IMG/VR virus record: IMGVR_UViG_3300023223_001085
Location: 1-34,193 of that record
Origin: a virus
Length of the DNA: 34,193 bases
Reading direction: 5' to 3' (one strand)
The notes beneath the pieces are model-generated. The model made no database searches. It saw nothing but the letters and a program-made list of their open reading frames with translations, and was not told where the DNA came from. This document shows positions 22,537 to 30,160 of the stretch, piece by piece. Every line of letters begins with the position of its first letter. Position 1 is the first letter of the stretch. A program made the translations under genes and the position numbers.

Positions 22537-23316
22537 TTATACAACTCGAATAGCTAAAACATATACCGTTAAAGGAGGAGAATCAGAACCACCACCATCA
22601 ACTTGCGCAATCCGTAAGTTGGTTGCAGCAGCAATTACATTTTCTGAGTCATCCAATGTCCCGGCACGAACTAGCGTTGTATCTGCTACATCTATATCCA
22701 TTGCATTAGTAATGGCTGCGGTGATGTTTTGGACCGCAACTGTATCACTAGTAGTTCCAAGACCGTTAACATGTACCCACACATCGGTAACCAATACTTT
22801 ATGAGTCATTAAAACGTCAACATTGGCGCTTGCGCCTCCAATAGTGTCAACTCTAAAAATAACTGGAATACCACCAATTACATCGGCTACACCAACATTA
22901 GCTGCTACTAAGCCAGTCAATGAATTTGGAGAGACCTTAGGTTCAGTAACTGCGCCCGCTGCAATCTTGACGGTGGTTACTGCATTAGCGGCAAGTTTAG
23001 CATCTGTAACAGCTAAAGCTGCAATCTTAGCGGTTGTTACTGAGTTATCAGCTAAATCGCCAGCGGTAATAAATGCTGCAACAGTTACAGGCACAACACC
23101 CTGAACGCTGGTGAAAGCTCGAATGTCTTGACCGTCCGATCCAACCAAATAAAGATAATCATCTTTATTGATTTGGTTCGTCCAATCATCAAAATAAGCT
23201 GAAGCAGTAATTGTAGCAATGCTGTCAGCGGAAGGGCCGTATGTCCAGTAGACAGCAGTTTTGCCGTCGCTGAAGCTGGTGGTCGCTCTAGCCATTAAAG
23301 TGTTATCAAAAGCCAT
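22537..23316 (-). CDS. Head-fibre-like virion protein with decapeptide repeats
   Basis: A 259-residue protein. Residues 91-130 are four copies of a ten-residue unit of the form AVTxxKIAxx (NSVTTAKIAA, LAVTDAKLAA, NAVTTVKIAA, GAVTEPKVSP), the kind of repeat that makes trimeric helical shafts in phage head fibres. The N-terminal 80 residues probably bind the capsid, and the C-terminal part (from about 140) is a beta-rich domain. It follows the capsid gene with a good GGAGG site. A decoration protein or short fibre on the head is likely; its ligand is unknown. Confidence 0.65.
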   Translation of the reverse strand: MAFDNTLMARATTSFSDGKTAVYWTYGPSADSIATITASAYFDDWTNQINKDDYLYLVGSDGQDIRAFTSVQGVVPVTVAAFITAGDLADNSVTTAKIAALAVTDAKLAANAVTTVKIAAGAVTEPKVSPNSLTGLVAANVGVADVIGGIPVIFRVDTIGGASANVDVLMTHKVLVTDVWVHVNGLGTTSDTVAVQNITAAITNAMDIDVADTTLVRAGTLDDSENVIAAATNLRIAQVDGGGSDSPPLTVYVLAIRVV

Positions 23317-23341
23317 GGTATTAACCTCCTAAGTTAATTAG

Positions 23342-24178
23342 TTAGATGACGGTTTCGTCACAGTCGATTTTAACGATACCAGCGTCTTGCAGCGCACTTG
23401 CACCAGCACTCAAAGCTGAGATGGTTAAGTGAGAACGAAGCTCTGGTTTCCAGTCAACTTCAACAGTTGGATCAAGCTGCCAAACCATGCCCATAGCCAT
23501 TTTGTTATAAACAAAACAGGTACGAATGTTGCCAGTTTTAGGTAGGCCGCCTTCATTAGGACGATCACCAATGGTGATGAACTTAAAGCCCATGAAAGTA
23601 TTAAGCTGACCAGCTACCAAAGCTTTAATCGTATTGAAATCACTATTGGTAACTTCTTCTTCATTCAACAAGCTACGCAGGTTGTTAGCATGGATTAAGA
23701 TTGTTCTATCGTCCATGTCAACGTTAGCTGCATTTAATTGAGCTGAAGCTTCACGAAGCTTATCAACTGTTAAGTTAGTACCGCTATCAACAATAGTTGA
23801 AGCACTTGAAACGTCAGCAGCATTGATGACGAATTGATCCTCTCGTCGGCCAATTGCTTTAATATGCTGAACAGCCAGCGCTGACATTTCATCAGCATTA
23901 ACTTCTGCTTGTTGAAATTTATCAGTAGGCGTATTAAGCACGAACTCTAAAAAGGTAGTAGTAATTCTAGGATGGGTTACATCACTAGCAGGGATTGCCG
24001 AACTAGGAGCGCCACGAGGTAACATAGTAGCAGGACCCATTTGAGGCCATTTGTAAGCATCGCCGACAACACCATGAACCTCTAAAGTAGTCCCAGTGAT
24101 TTGACGAGGCGCTTGATATAAAATTTGAAACTGATCGCGAAACTCTTGTACCGCGACCTGATTGAGTGAAGCTGTCAT
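23342..24178 (-). CDS. Major capsid protein
   Basis: A 278-residue protein with an N-terminal region (VAVQEFRDQFQILYQ), a long beta-rich body (TTTFLEFVLNTPTDKF), the segment HIKAIGRREDQFVINAAD, and a C-terminal core (VEVDWKPELRSHL, DAGIVKIDCDE). The order and motifs match capsid proteins of small podoviruses with the HK97 fold. It follows the scaffold gene and is flanked by two intrinsic terminators, upstream and one gene downstream, which fits a need for very high expression. It is shorter than T7 gp10. Confidence 0.8.
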   Translation of the reverse strand: MTASLNQVAVQEFRDQFQILYQAPRQITGTTLEVHGVVGDAYKWPQMGPATMLPRGAPSSAIPASDVTHPRITTTFLEFVLNTPTDKFQQAEVNADEMSALAVQHIKAIGRREDQFVINAADVSSASTIVDSGTNLTVDKLREASAQLNAANVDMDDRTILIHANNLRSLLNEEEVTNSDFNTIKALVAGQLNTFMGFKFITIGDRPNEGGLPKTGNIRTCFVYNKMAMGMVWQLDPTVEVDWKPELRSHLTISALSAGASALQDAGIVKIDCDETVI

Positions 24179-24242
24179 TTTTAGATCTCCATAAAAGAAA
24201 AATTAATAAAAAGTTAGGTTATTATTTCTTTTACGGTTGTCC

Positions 24243-24290
24243 AAAAAAAGGGCCGCAATATTAGAATAATTAATTCAAAATATCCGGCCC
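24243..24290 (-). terminator. Intrinsic terminator between scaffold and capsid genes
   Basis: On the minus strand GGGCCG (24290-24285) pairs with CGGCCC (24255-24250), with an inner AT-rich pairing, followed by seven T residues (24249-24243). It lies in the 138-base gap before the capsid gene. A capsid promoter would be expected after it; I see no convincing -35/-10 pair in 24179-24242. Confidence 0.75.
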
Positions 24291-24316
24291 ACGAGGGGTT
24301 ATCGAACGATGGCCTA

Positions 24317-25138
24317 TTAAACCATACTTTTTTGTCCAAGAAAAGCTTTAGTCATCTCGCGTGTTCTGGTAGTGAACGATTTATCTCTACCATGCCTTGC
24401 GTCAGCTAATCGAAGCTTGATTTGGTCATGCAAATCTTCGCCGCCTCCCATTGGAGAAGCTGTGGCTGGCATATTAACAAAGTTTTTAGACTCAAAGGCT
24501 TTGTGCATATCGTCTATCATCTTGCCTACCATGAGATTCTTATCACCAATCGCTCTAAGCAACTCGAAAGTATCTTCGCCCATGACGCCTTTGGCCCACT
24601 GGATTGACTCCTTAATTTCTTGCACTCTGTCAGGACCCATGTCTTTACAATCCTGAATAAAGGTTTGATTCTCAGCCAGGGCCATCATCTCCTCATCAGC
24701 CTTCGTTTGAGACGCGTGAAGATTCATCAAGGCGTTAGCTGTTTTCTGATTGACACCATTTTCTTTCATGACATCAAAGAAGCCCTTAGCGAGTGAGTTC
24801 TCACTATCAACCGCATAGTCTTCAAGCCCTTCGGCCACCTCCATTTCATAATTTTCAGGCGCTCCTGCATGTGCTCCTAATTTCTTTTCTAGCTCTTGAT
24901 AACTTTTACTTAAGTCTTCGCCAGTCTTAAATTTTCCCGGCAGCCATTCGGGCCGTTCAATAGCCGCTTCTTCAGCTTGATCGAAAAGAGATGGCGACGA
25001 CGCTTCTCCCTCAGCAGCAGGCGGCTCAACCACTGGAGCAGGCGCAGCCGCAGCTACAATAGTTTGTGCGATATTAGATGATGGTTCGGCTGTTGCAGCT
25101 GGGACTAACCCTACTGGCTCAGATTGAGATTCACTCAT
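24317..25138 (-). CDS. Capsid assembly scaffolding protein
   Basis: A 273-residue protein with an Ala/Pro/Glu-rich N-terminus (to about 55), then RPEWLPGKFKTGEDLSKSYQ and ELEKKLGA, a phrase typical of T7 gp9-type scaffold proteins. The rest is acidic and helical and ends with a basic segment (RTREMTKAFLGQK), likely the capsid-binding helix. It lies between portal and capsid genes as in T7. It guides head assembly and leaves before DNA entry. Confidence 0.85.
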   Translation of the reverse strand: MSESQSEPVGLVPAATAEPSSNIAQTIVAAAAPAPVVEPPAAEGEASSPSLFDQAEEAAIERPEWLPGKFKTGEDLSKSYQELEKKLGAHAGAPENYEMEVAEGLEDYAVDSENSLAKGFFDVMKENGVNQKTANALMNLHASQTKADEEMMALAENQTFIQDCKDMGPDRVQEIKESIQWAKGVMGEDTFELLRAIGDKNLMVGKMIDDMHKAFESKNFVNMPATASPMGGGEDLHDQIKLRLADARHGRDKSFTTRTREMTKAFLGQKSMV

Positions 25139-25151
25139 CGTGAATTACCTC

Positions 25152-25388
25152 CTATGAATTGGCGTGACGCTTGATTGCGGTACGCAGTAAACGAACTAAA
25201 TCATTTTGACCTTCTCTGAAATAAGCGTGATTAACGCTTAAGTTTGGATCCGCTACCGGCTTGCCAAGGAAATTTTGTGATAAAAGCTTCAGGAGCTCTT
25301 TTCCTTCGGTATTATTTAAAACGGCGCTACAGACTCTGTCGAAATGTTTCTGGATCTCTTCATGTTGTATCTGTTCTTCTGGATTCAT
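25152..25388 (-). CDS. Small protein between portal and scaffold (Bbp19-like)
   Basis: A 78-residue helical protein. Residues 14-40 (HFDRVCSAVLNNTEGKELLK) and the later FREGQNDLVRLLRTAI resemble the small Bbp19-like proteins that lie next to portal or scaffold genes in podoviruses. Function is unknown; packaging or head-assembly help is possible. It is separated by 3 bases from the portal stop. Confidence 0.65.
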   Translation of the reverse strand: MNPEEQIQHEEIQKHFDRVCSAVLNNTEGKELLKLLSQNFLGKPVADPNLSVNHAYFREGQNDLVRLLRTAIKRHANS

Positions 25389-25391
25389 AAA

Positions 25392-27014
25392 TTAGGGTCC
25401 TGGTGCTTGTTGTGCTTGGGTTGCTAATGGTAATTGAGGTTGCCCAACTTGGCCAGCTGGTAACGCTGCCTGCGCCTGAGCCGCTGCGGCTTGTTGCTGT
25501 TGCTGCTGAATACCAGTAAGAATTTGCTTAATTTTCGCAGCTGAATTAACGAGTTTAGCCGGAACCCCTAATTTTTGGCTGATATAAGAATTAAGTTCTC
25601 CCTGGTCAAACGCTACTGCCACTCCTTGCTCACCATAAGTCGATTGAACCAATTCAATATTTTGCTGGACCTTAGCTACATCCTCCTGGTCTTGAATGGC
25701 AATCAAAGGAGATTCATATTTAATCGCTACCCGAGTCTTATCAATTACGAGTGGCGGAATCAGCCCCTTCTTAATAAGAATAGCTATCGAATTGGCTAAC
25801 GTAGGTTCAATTAGTTCAACTGAGATCCTTCCGAAGGAAGCGCTGTTTTGGCGCACCCAGAATTGCTGACGAATCGAAACCTCAGTTGCGCTCACGCCAG
25901 CCTTAACTTGTGGAGGCAATGGCTGTGAAACCAAAGCCTGCCTAATTACACCTTGCATAGCTTGAATCTTTTCAAGTGTAAGCTCAGGTGCTCCACCTGT
26001 TTGAATTGGCCTAATTGGATCTTTGCCACTAAGAGAAGGCTCGATTGGGATTAGCGCACCAGGCTCAATCGTTACGTTGAACGGGTTGAGCACTCCGGAA
26101 TTATCGACCATGTAGGCTCCGATGGCCGCAAACTTAAAGGAACGCAAATCATATTCAGCCATGCCATTTAGAGCGCGGATGGACGGCAGCACACGAAGAA
26201 TTGGTCCGTAACCAATTATTTCGCCGGTAGTCTTCCCTGCTCGAAATCCGATCCAAGCATTCCTGTCTCTCTTTTCATTCAACAATAAAGGGTTATCCTC
26301 ATCCATCGCCTGAATGTAATATTGAAACTCGTCATCAGCTTGAGTTTTTCCTGGCACCAGCACGGAACCCTCGATTAACTCTACCTTCCCATCTGGGTCG
26401 CTTTGTAATCTAGCTCGAAGATTAGAGGTGAGATTTAAGTCTGGCCACATAAGCATAGCTTGACGTAAAGTGGTTTTAAATAAGCGCCAGAAATTTTGAA
26501 TCTTTCCTCCACGGCCCTCACTAAACGCCGACTCACTAATAGCGACCGATCTAAAAATGAATGGGTTATCAATTGGTCCTTCTTCGAGGACCATAATCCC
26601 GGTGCTAATTCCCATATCTTCGAGCGCCTCAGCTGACACCTGATAGAAATTAGATTGATCCAAGTAGTGAAAAAGGATTTCGGTAACTTTTTCCAACTCT
26701 TCACGCACTGCATCCTCTTGAGCTTCTGGAACTTCAGTTCCCGGAACCAATTTGGCCCAGCGCTGGAAGGGAGGCATCAGAATAGACTGAACGTCATTAG
26801 CGTATTGCTTTAACCCCTCAGCAGCTGTGGTATCAAAAATCTCAACATTTCGTTGCTCGCCAGGAACGTTCTGACGAAAGTTAGCTCGGTTAGGCAACGT
26901 GAGATCGTACGCATCTTCCAAACGATTTCTCTGAAGCAGCATTCTATTCTGAGCATCTTTAAAGCGCTTGAAAAGCTCATCATTAGAATCGGTCTTATTT
27001 TTAAATTCTGCCAT
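25392..27014 (-). CDS. Portal / head-tail connector protein
   Basis: A 540-residue protein of the T7-type head-tail connector family. Landmarks are the N-terminal helical part with WEDAYDL-like YDLTLPNRANF (about 36-46), DTTAAEGLKQYANDVQSILMPPFQRWAKL (61-89, shown here as the family's start of the wing), a central RSFKFAAIGAYMV, and VSATEVSIRQQFWVRQN near 390. It ends with a Gln/Ala-rich tail (QQQQQAAAAQAQAA). It forms the dodecameric ring for DNA entry and tail attachment. The gene order portal-scaffold-capsid follows. Confidence 0.85.
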   Translation of the reverse strand: MAEFKNKTDSNDELFKRFKDAQNRMLLQRNRLEDAYDLTLPNRANFRQNVPGEQRNVEIFDTTAAEGLKQYANDVQSILMPPFQRWAKLVPGTEVPEAQEDAVREELEKVTEILFHYLDQSNFYQVSAEALEDMGISTGIMVLEEGPIDNPFIFRSVAISESAFSEGRGGKIQNFWRLFKTTLRQAMLMWPDLNLTSNLRARLQSDPDGKVELIEGSVLVPGKTQADDEFQYYIQAMDEDNPLLLNEKRDRNAWIGFRAGKTTGEIIGYGPILRVLPSIRALNGMAEYDLRSFKFAAIGAYMVDNSGVLNPFNVTIEPGALIPIEPSLSGKDPIRPIQTGGAPELTLEKIQAMQGVIRQALVSQPLPPQVKAGVSATEVSIRQQFWVRQNSASFGRISVELIEPTLANSIAILIKKGLIPPLVIDKTRVAIKYESPLIAIQDQEDVAKVQQNIELVQSTYGEQGVAVAFDQGELNSYISQKLGVPAKLVNSAAKIKQILTGIQQQQQQAAAAQAQAALPAGQVGQPQLPLATQAQQAPGP

Positions 27015-27023
27015 AAGTTTCCC

Positions 27024-27200
27024 CTAGCTAAATAAGCCGCCTGTTCCAGCTTGGGTTGAAGGCTTAAGCAATTGAAGTTTCTTTTGTTGAGCTGCTTTAT
27101 CGGCGGCTGCCTGACGCGCCTTAGCCTCAGCTAAGTCTTGCTGCTGCTGCGCCAGTAATTGTTGTTGTTCGGCACTTGGCCCGCTTGGCTGAGAAGACAT
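27024..27200 (-). CDS. Small Gln/Ala-rich helical protein
   Basis: A 58-residue protein: MSSQPSGPSAEQQQLL, then a continuous Gln/Ala/Lys helix and a short GTGGLFS end. GAGGA precedes the ATG, which overlaps the previous stop (TAATG). The composition resembles the C-terminal tail of the portal protein. It probably belongs to the head/tail assembly group; no family was recognised. Confidence 0.6.
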   Translation of the reverse strand: MSSQPSGPSAEQQQLLAQQQQDLAEAKARQAAADKAAQQKKLQLLKPSTQAGTGGLFS

Positions 27201-27394
27201 TAAAATATTCCTCTAATATCACTTTGGGCGCCGAGTAAAAATTGAGACGCTCCATTTTGACCTTGTGGCTTTTTTTTGATCCCAGGCTGCGGCTGCCCGT
27301 TTTGTGCTAAATTCTGCAATGACTCGAACCCCGGCTCAGCGCCTAATCCGATCCCGAATTGGTTAAATTCTGGCTGTGAATCTGGTGATGACAT
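27200..27394 (-). CDS. Small Gln/Gly-rich hypothetical protein
   Basis: A 64-residue, mostly disordered product starting MSSPDSQPEFNQFGIG and containing ESLQNLAQNGQPQPGI. GAGGAG lies seven bases before the ATG. The first 52 bases overlap the end of the upstream gene in another frame. Like the next gene it begins MSS and is Gln-rich, which hints at a pair of related small virion or assembly proteins. Confidence 0.55.
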   Translation of the reverse strand: MSSPDSQPEFNQFGIGLGAEPGFESLQNLAQNGQPQPGIKKKPQGQNGASQFLLGAQSDIRGIF

Positions 27395-27792
27395 TTTAAC
27401 TCCTCAACTTTAATTATATTTCTAGTCAACTTCTTTAAACTCTTGTAAAGACCATATGGTGTAATGCTATAACCCTTGTATCCCAAAAAGTATTTGGTAA
27501 AGCTCACGCAAGTAAACCCTATCAAAAACCTTGGAAACCATCGAACATCACTTTTATCGTTGTAACTCACCCCTAAAACAGTGAATTTGGGTGAATTTGC
27601 TAGCCACTGGGGCGCGTTTTCGTCCCTTCCGTAGGGTAAAATTATGGTCTCCAATATCCCAGAATTAGGAGATAGGAGCATCCAATTAAACTTATCGCGA
27701 TATAAAATGGTGATATGCCCAAATCCATCTTTTAATATCCTCTGAAGCTTGTGCTCCCCATTACGAAAAATTATCCAGGCCTCTTTAACCAT
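27343..27792 (-). CDS. Possible NlpC/P60-like Cys-His protein
   Basis: A 149-residue protein resembling a recurrent group of podovirus proteins near the head genes. H26 in GFGHITILYRD, W37 in FNWMLLSP, and C95 in GFTCVSFTKYFLG followed by TPYGLYKSL (111-119) match the layout of a compact papain/NlpC-like fold with Cys and His, though the order (His before Cys) would be circularly permuted. No experiment-based function is known to me. The start overlaps the previous gene's end by 8 bases and the Shine-Dalgarno is weak. The alternative is a non-enzymatic virion protein. Confidence 0.55.
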   Translation of the reverse strand: MVKEAWIIFRNGEHKLQRILKDGFGHITILYRDKFNWMLLSPNSGILETIILPYGRDENAPQWLANSPKFTVLGVSYNDKSDVRWFPRFLIGFTCVSFTKYFLGYKGYSITPYGLYKSLKKLTRNIIKVEELKCHHQIHSQNLTNSGSD

Positions 27793-27964
27793 AAAGTTTA
27801 AATACCGTAAATATTGCCGTGGCTTGATTAGCCGGATCCGATTCTTTAATGTTAGCTACCTGCTCTTCCTCGCTTTCCAAAGAAGTTGCAATAATAAAAT
27901 AATTCTTCTTAGAAGCCATTCGCCGATTCTCGACAAGCTTCCTAACTCGCATCCGCAGACTCAT
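27785..27964 (-). CDS. Small basic/acidic hypothetical protein
   Basis: A 59-residue product with a strongly basic start (MSLRMRVRKLVENRRMASKK), a beta strand YFIIATS and an acidic middle (ESEEEQ). It starts with an ATGA overlap on the preceding gene. A second ATG at codon 16 could also be used. No family was recognised. Confidence 0.55.
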   Translation of the reverse strand: MSLRMRVRKLVENRRMASKKNYFIIATSLESEEEQVANIKESDPANQATAIFTVFKLYG

Positions 27965-28200
27965 CCCTTGAGGTACTTAAATTCAGCGGCCATAAATATC
28001 ATCCCAACTATCCAAGGCGCAAACCTCCAAAACCAAGTCATCGTGTCAGACGTCGATTGAACACTGCTCTCACGTTTGATTCTCCAATCGTGAATGGATC
28101 TCATCTCCTTTTCCAATGAATCCATTTTAGAGTTATTCATAGATTCCCCAATTTCAATTAAACGATCTAGTCGCGTCGTAATATCTTTGGTGCTCAACAC
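27961..28200 (-). CDS. Small tail-anchored membrane protein
   Basis: A 79-residue product, helical and charged up to about residue 50 (LDRLIEIGESMNNSKMDSLE) with one C-terminal membrane span (WFWRFAPWIVGMIFMAAEF). The start is a GTG at 28200 with AAGGA upstream; no ATG is in frame nearby. The coil-plus-span layout resembles small phage hemolysin-XhlA-like or spanin-like proteins, but here the membrane span is at the C-terminus. A lysis role is possible, though it is far from the holin. Confidence 0.55.
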   Translation of the reverse strand: MLSTKDITTRLDRLIEIGESMNNSKMDSLEKEMRSIHDWRIKRESSVQSTSDTMTWFWRFAPWIVGMIFMAAEFKYLKG

Positions 28201-28220
28201 TCGCCATCCTTAATTACCTC

Positions 28221-28445
28221 TCATTCAACCGTCCAGGTAATAGTGGTTCCATCCCAGCTGTATTTAGCAGCCAATCCATATTTTTCGTAGGCTGCAACTG
28301 CGGCGTTAAATTCTACTGCGTCGGTAATGATGCCTTGCGTTCGTCCTTCAGGAACAGGATTTGGAATAGGCGATTCAGCGCTTACTTCAAAACATTTTAT
28401 TAATTGCTGATTTTCATCTAAAATCTGTAAGACATATTGAGCCAT
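28221..28445 (-). CDS. Small hypothetical protein
   Basis: A 74-residue product with a beta-rich start (QYVLQILDENQQLIKCFEVS) and end (YSWDGTTITWTVE). GAGGATAAAAAA precedes the ATG. It follows the fibre-like gene 28457-29407 and could be a chaperone or partner for it, as small proteins after fibres often are. No family was recognised. Confidence 0.55.
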   Translation of the reverse strand: MAQYVLQILDENQQLIKCFEVSAESPIPNPVPEGRTQGIITDAVEFNAAVAAYEKYGLAAKYSWDGTTITWTVE

Positions 28446-28456
28446 TTTTTTATCCT

Positions 28457-29407
28457 CTATCGCTGGTATGAGACGCCCATATTGTAAGAACGAAAATTAT
28501 TATCATCATTGGTTGGCGCGCCTATTCTTACATTTCTTGAAGCGCCTAATGGAATCCATTCGACTACATCTCCGCGGCCATCCCATTCAGTCTGAACTAA
28601 GCCGTCAAAAATTGCCGGCTGCAGAACAGCGTATTCTGCGCCAGACGCAGCTAATGCGCCAGAAGAGCCAGTGTCGGTGTTAAACATTTTAAGCCTAACC
28701 TCGATCGCATTAACACACGTATTGGTGCTAGTCTCTCTTACGTTTGGAGTTTGAAACGCTCCATCGGGATTTTGAGCGGTTGCTATGTTAAATTGGGGAT
28801 CGCCTTCTTGGCCCCATGAAACCCTTACGAGCTTATTACCTACTGCTACTGTCTCAAAAGGAACGATGGTAGCAATGCCAGTGCCGATATTAACGTAGCC
28901 AATCATTCTGTCATCACCGTTATACCAGCCGCGTTTAGCTGCATCAAAAGCTGGCTCAGTTAGGCTATTAATAAAAACAGCTGTAGGCGCGGTGCTTGCT
29001 GAATCGTCGATATAAATGTATTGGATGTCAAAACCATTAACCAGACCAGCTAAGGTGAAGGTGGTGTCGGCAGCTAGCGTGTAGTAAGCACCATTCGCTT
29101 CAATATCTCCGAGTGAAATAGCGACTGCTGTCGTTGAACTAAAAGAAACAACGTACCCCTCAATCGCTCCTAGGCCGCCAACTGAGGCGTTGTCTAATGC
29201 AACATCAGCTGTCGCGCCTATGACGCCAGAATCATTGTTTATTTCAGATGCGTCTAAAGTTCCTGCTGTGGATAAAAAATCAGCTGGACTTATGCGACGT
29301 GGAGCAAAGTTGCCCCCGCCAATATCTTTAGTGTAGGGAAGTCTATCGGTAGCGGCTAAAGCAGTTTCTACGTCGAAGTCTTGTGGTACTGTTCCTGGTA
29401 CGGCCAT
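28457..29407 (-). CDS. Virion appendage/fibre-like protein
   Basis: A 316-residue beta-rich protein. It begins MAVPGTVPQDFDVETALAAT, with a region TKDIGGGNFAPRRISPADFL typical of the N-terminal parts of phage fibre-like proteins, then an Ala/Asp/Ser-rich middle and a beta-rich C-terminal half (VVEWIPLGASRNVRIG). GAGGTG precedes the ATG. It lies upstream of the portal, not next to the other fibres. It may be a second appendage or head decoration; the receptor or partner is unknown. Confidence 0.5.
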   Translation of the reverse strand: MAVPGTVPQDFDVETALAATDRLPYTKDIGGGNFAPRRISPADFLSTAGTLDASEINNDSGVIGATADVALDNASVGGLGAIEGYVVSFSSTTAVAISLGDIEANGAYYTLAADTTFTLAGLVNGFDIQYIYIDDSASTAPTAVFINSLTEPAFDAAKRGWYNGDDRMIGYVNIGTGIATIVPFETVAVGNKLVRVSWGQEGDPQFNIATAQNPDGAFQTPNVRETSTNTCVNAIEVRLKMFNTDTGSSGALAASGAEYAVLQPAIFDGLVQTEWDGRGDVVEWIPLGASRNVRIGAPTNDDNNFRSYNMGVSYQR

Positions 29408-29421
29408 TTCAAATCACCTCT

Positions 29422-29601
29422 TTAATCGTTAACTAACCATGCGTTGTCGCTATCTATTAACCAAGCATTATCCGCGTCTATGAGCCATGCAGTTGCAATT
29501 GGAGGCGGCGTAGGAAATCCATCTTTGTTTTCTTGTCCACGCAGCCACGCAGTTTGTGGAAACGTAAGCGGACTAAATGTAATTGGATTAGGTAATCCCA
29601 T
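29422..29601 (-). CDS. Small protein with AWLxD repeats
   Basis: A 59-residue product, MGLPNPITFSPLTFP at the start, ending in an octapeptide repeat: AWLIDADN, AWLIDSDN, AWLVND. Its ATG overlaps the previous stop (TAATG). The repeat and proline-rich linker (PTPPP) suggest a short adhesive or docking peptide in the virion. No family was recognised. Confidence 0.5.
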   Translation of the reverse strand: MGLPNPITFSPLTFPQTAWLRGQENKDGFPTPPPIATAWLIDADNAWLIDSDNAWLVND

Positions 29602-29936
29602 TATCTATAAAACTCTACACTGACATACGCAACTTCATTCGATCGAAAGTTCAAAGTCGTGAATAAAACATCAGATACATCAATCGAGGGTTTCAATAAG
29701 ACTCCTGCGTTCGTAACTGGTGTGTCATTCAAGGGAAGAGTGATGACAGCGTTGCTGACGAACACATCCTTTCCTGTGTCATAAGACATGATGGCATAAT
29801 TGGCATCTGCTGGCACAGGGATTGTTGCGTTTGTATCTGCTGCTAAAAGGATTGCTGCTCGCTCATCAGAAAGAACTGTGATGAAAGTTGCAATTGAATT
29901 CTTATCTCGTTTAATATCTAACGGTGTGCTTGCCAT
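29601..29936 (-). CDS. Hypothetical beta-rich protein, possible decoration protein
   Basis: A 111-residue product with regular beta strands (NSIATFITVLSDERAAILLA, AVITLPLNDTPV, EVAYVSVEFY). The start overlaps the previous stop. Position between the terminase-small candidate and portal, plus its size and composition, suit a head decoration or tail accessory protein. No family was recognised. Confidence 0.55.
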   Translation of the reverse strand: MASTPLDIKRDKNSIATFITVLSDERAAILLAADTNATIPVPADANYAIMSYDTGKDVFVSNAVITLPLNDTPVTNAGVLLKPSIDVSDVLFTTLNFRSNEVAYVSVEFYR

Positions 29937-30160
29937 TATTCTTTATCCTCTAGTTTTCTTACTCTCGCATGAATCTGATTGACGAAGTTCTCTAGCCTCT
30001 CGGTAGGTCCCTCAGGACGGCTGTAGCCATATAATCTTTCAATATCCCTTTCATACACTCTAATAGCAAATACAAGGCTGCACTCTTGGAGGTAGGTTCT
30101 GCTCAGCGGTTCAGATCCCAATTCGTCGAGAAGAAAGTCTATGCACTTATCAATCGTCAT
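29936..30160 (-). CDS. Small helical hypothetical protein
   Basis: A 74-residue helical product (CIDFLLDELGSEPLSRTYLQ, ERDIERLYGYSRPEGP) with an acidic-basic end RKLEDKE. That end repeats the DLEDKE end of the preceding gene, at both protein and DNA level, where the codons also serve as the Shine-Dalgarno of the next gene. The start overlaps the previous stop (ATGA). Confidence 0.6.
   Translation of the reverse strand: MTIDKCIDFLLDELGSEPLSRTYLQECSLVFAIRVYERDIERLYGYSRPEGPTERLENFVNQIHARVRKLEDKE

Noticed and set aside
25440-25520. CTG/TTG-rich repeat as a functional DNA repeat
   Set aside because: It simply encodes the Gln/Ala-rich tail of the portal protein.
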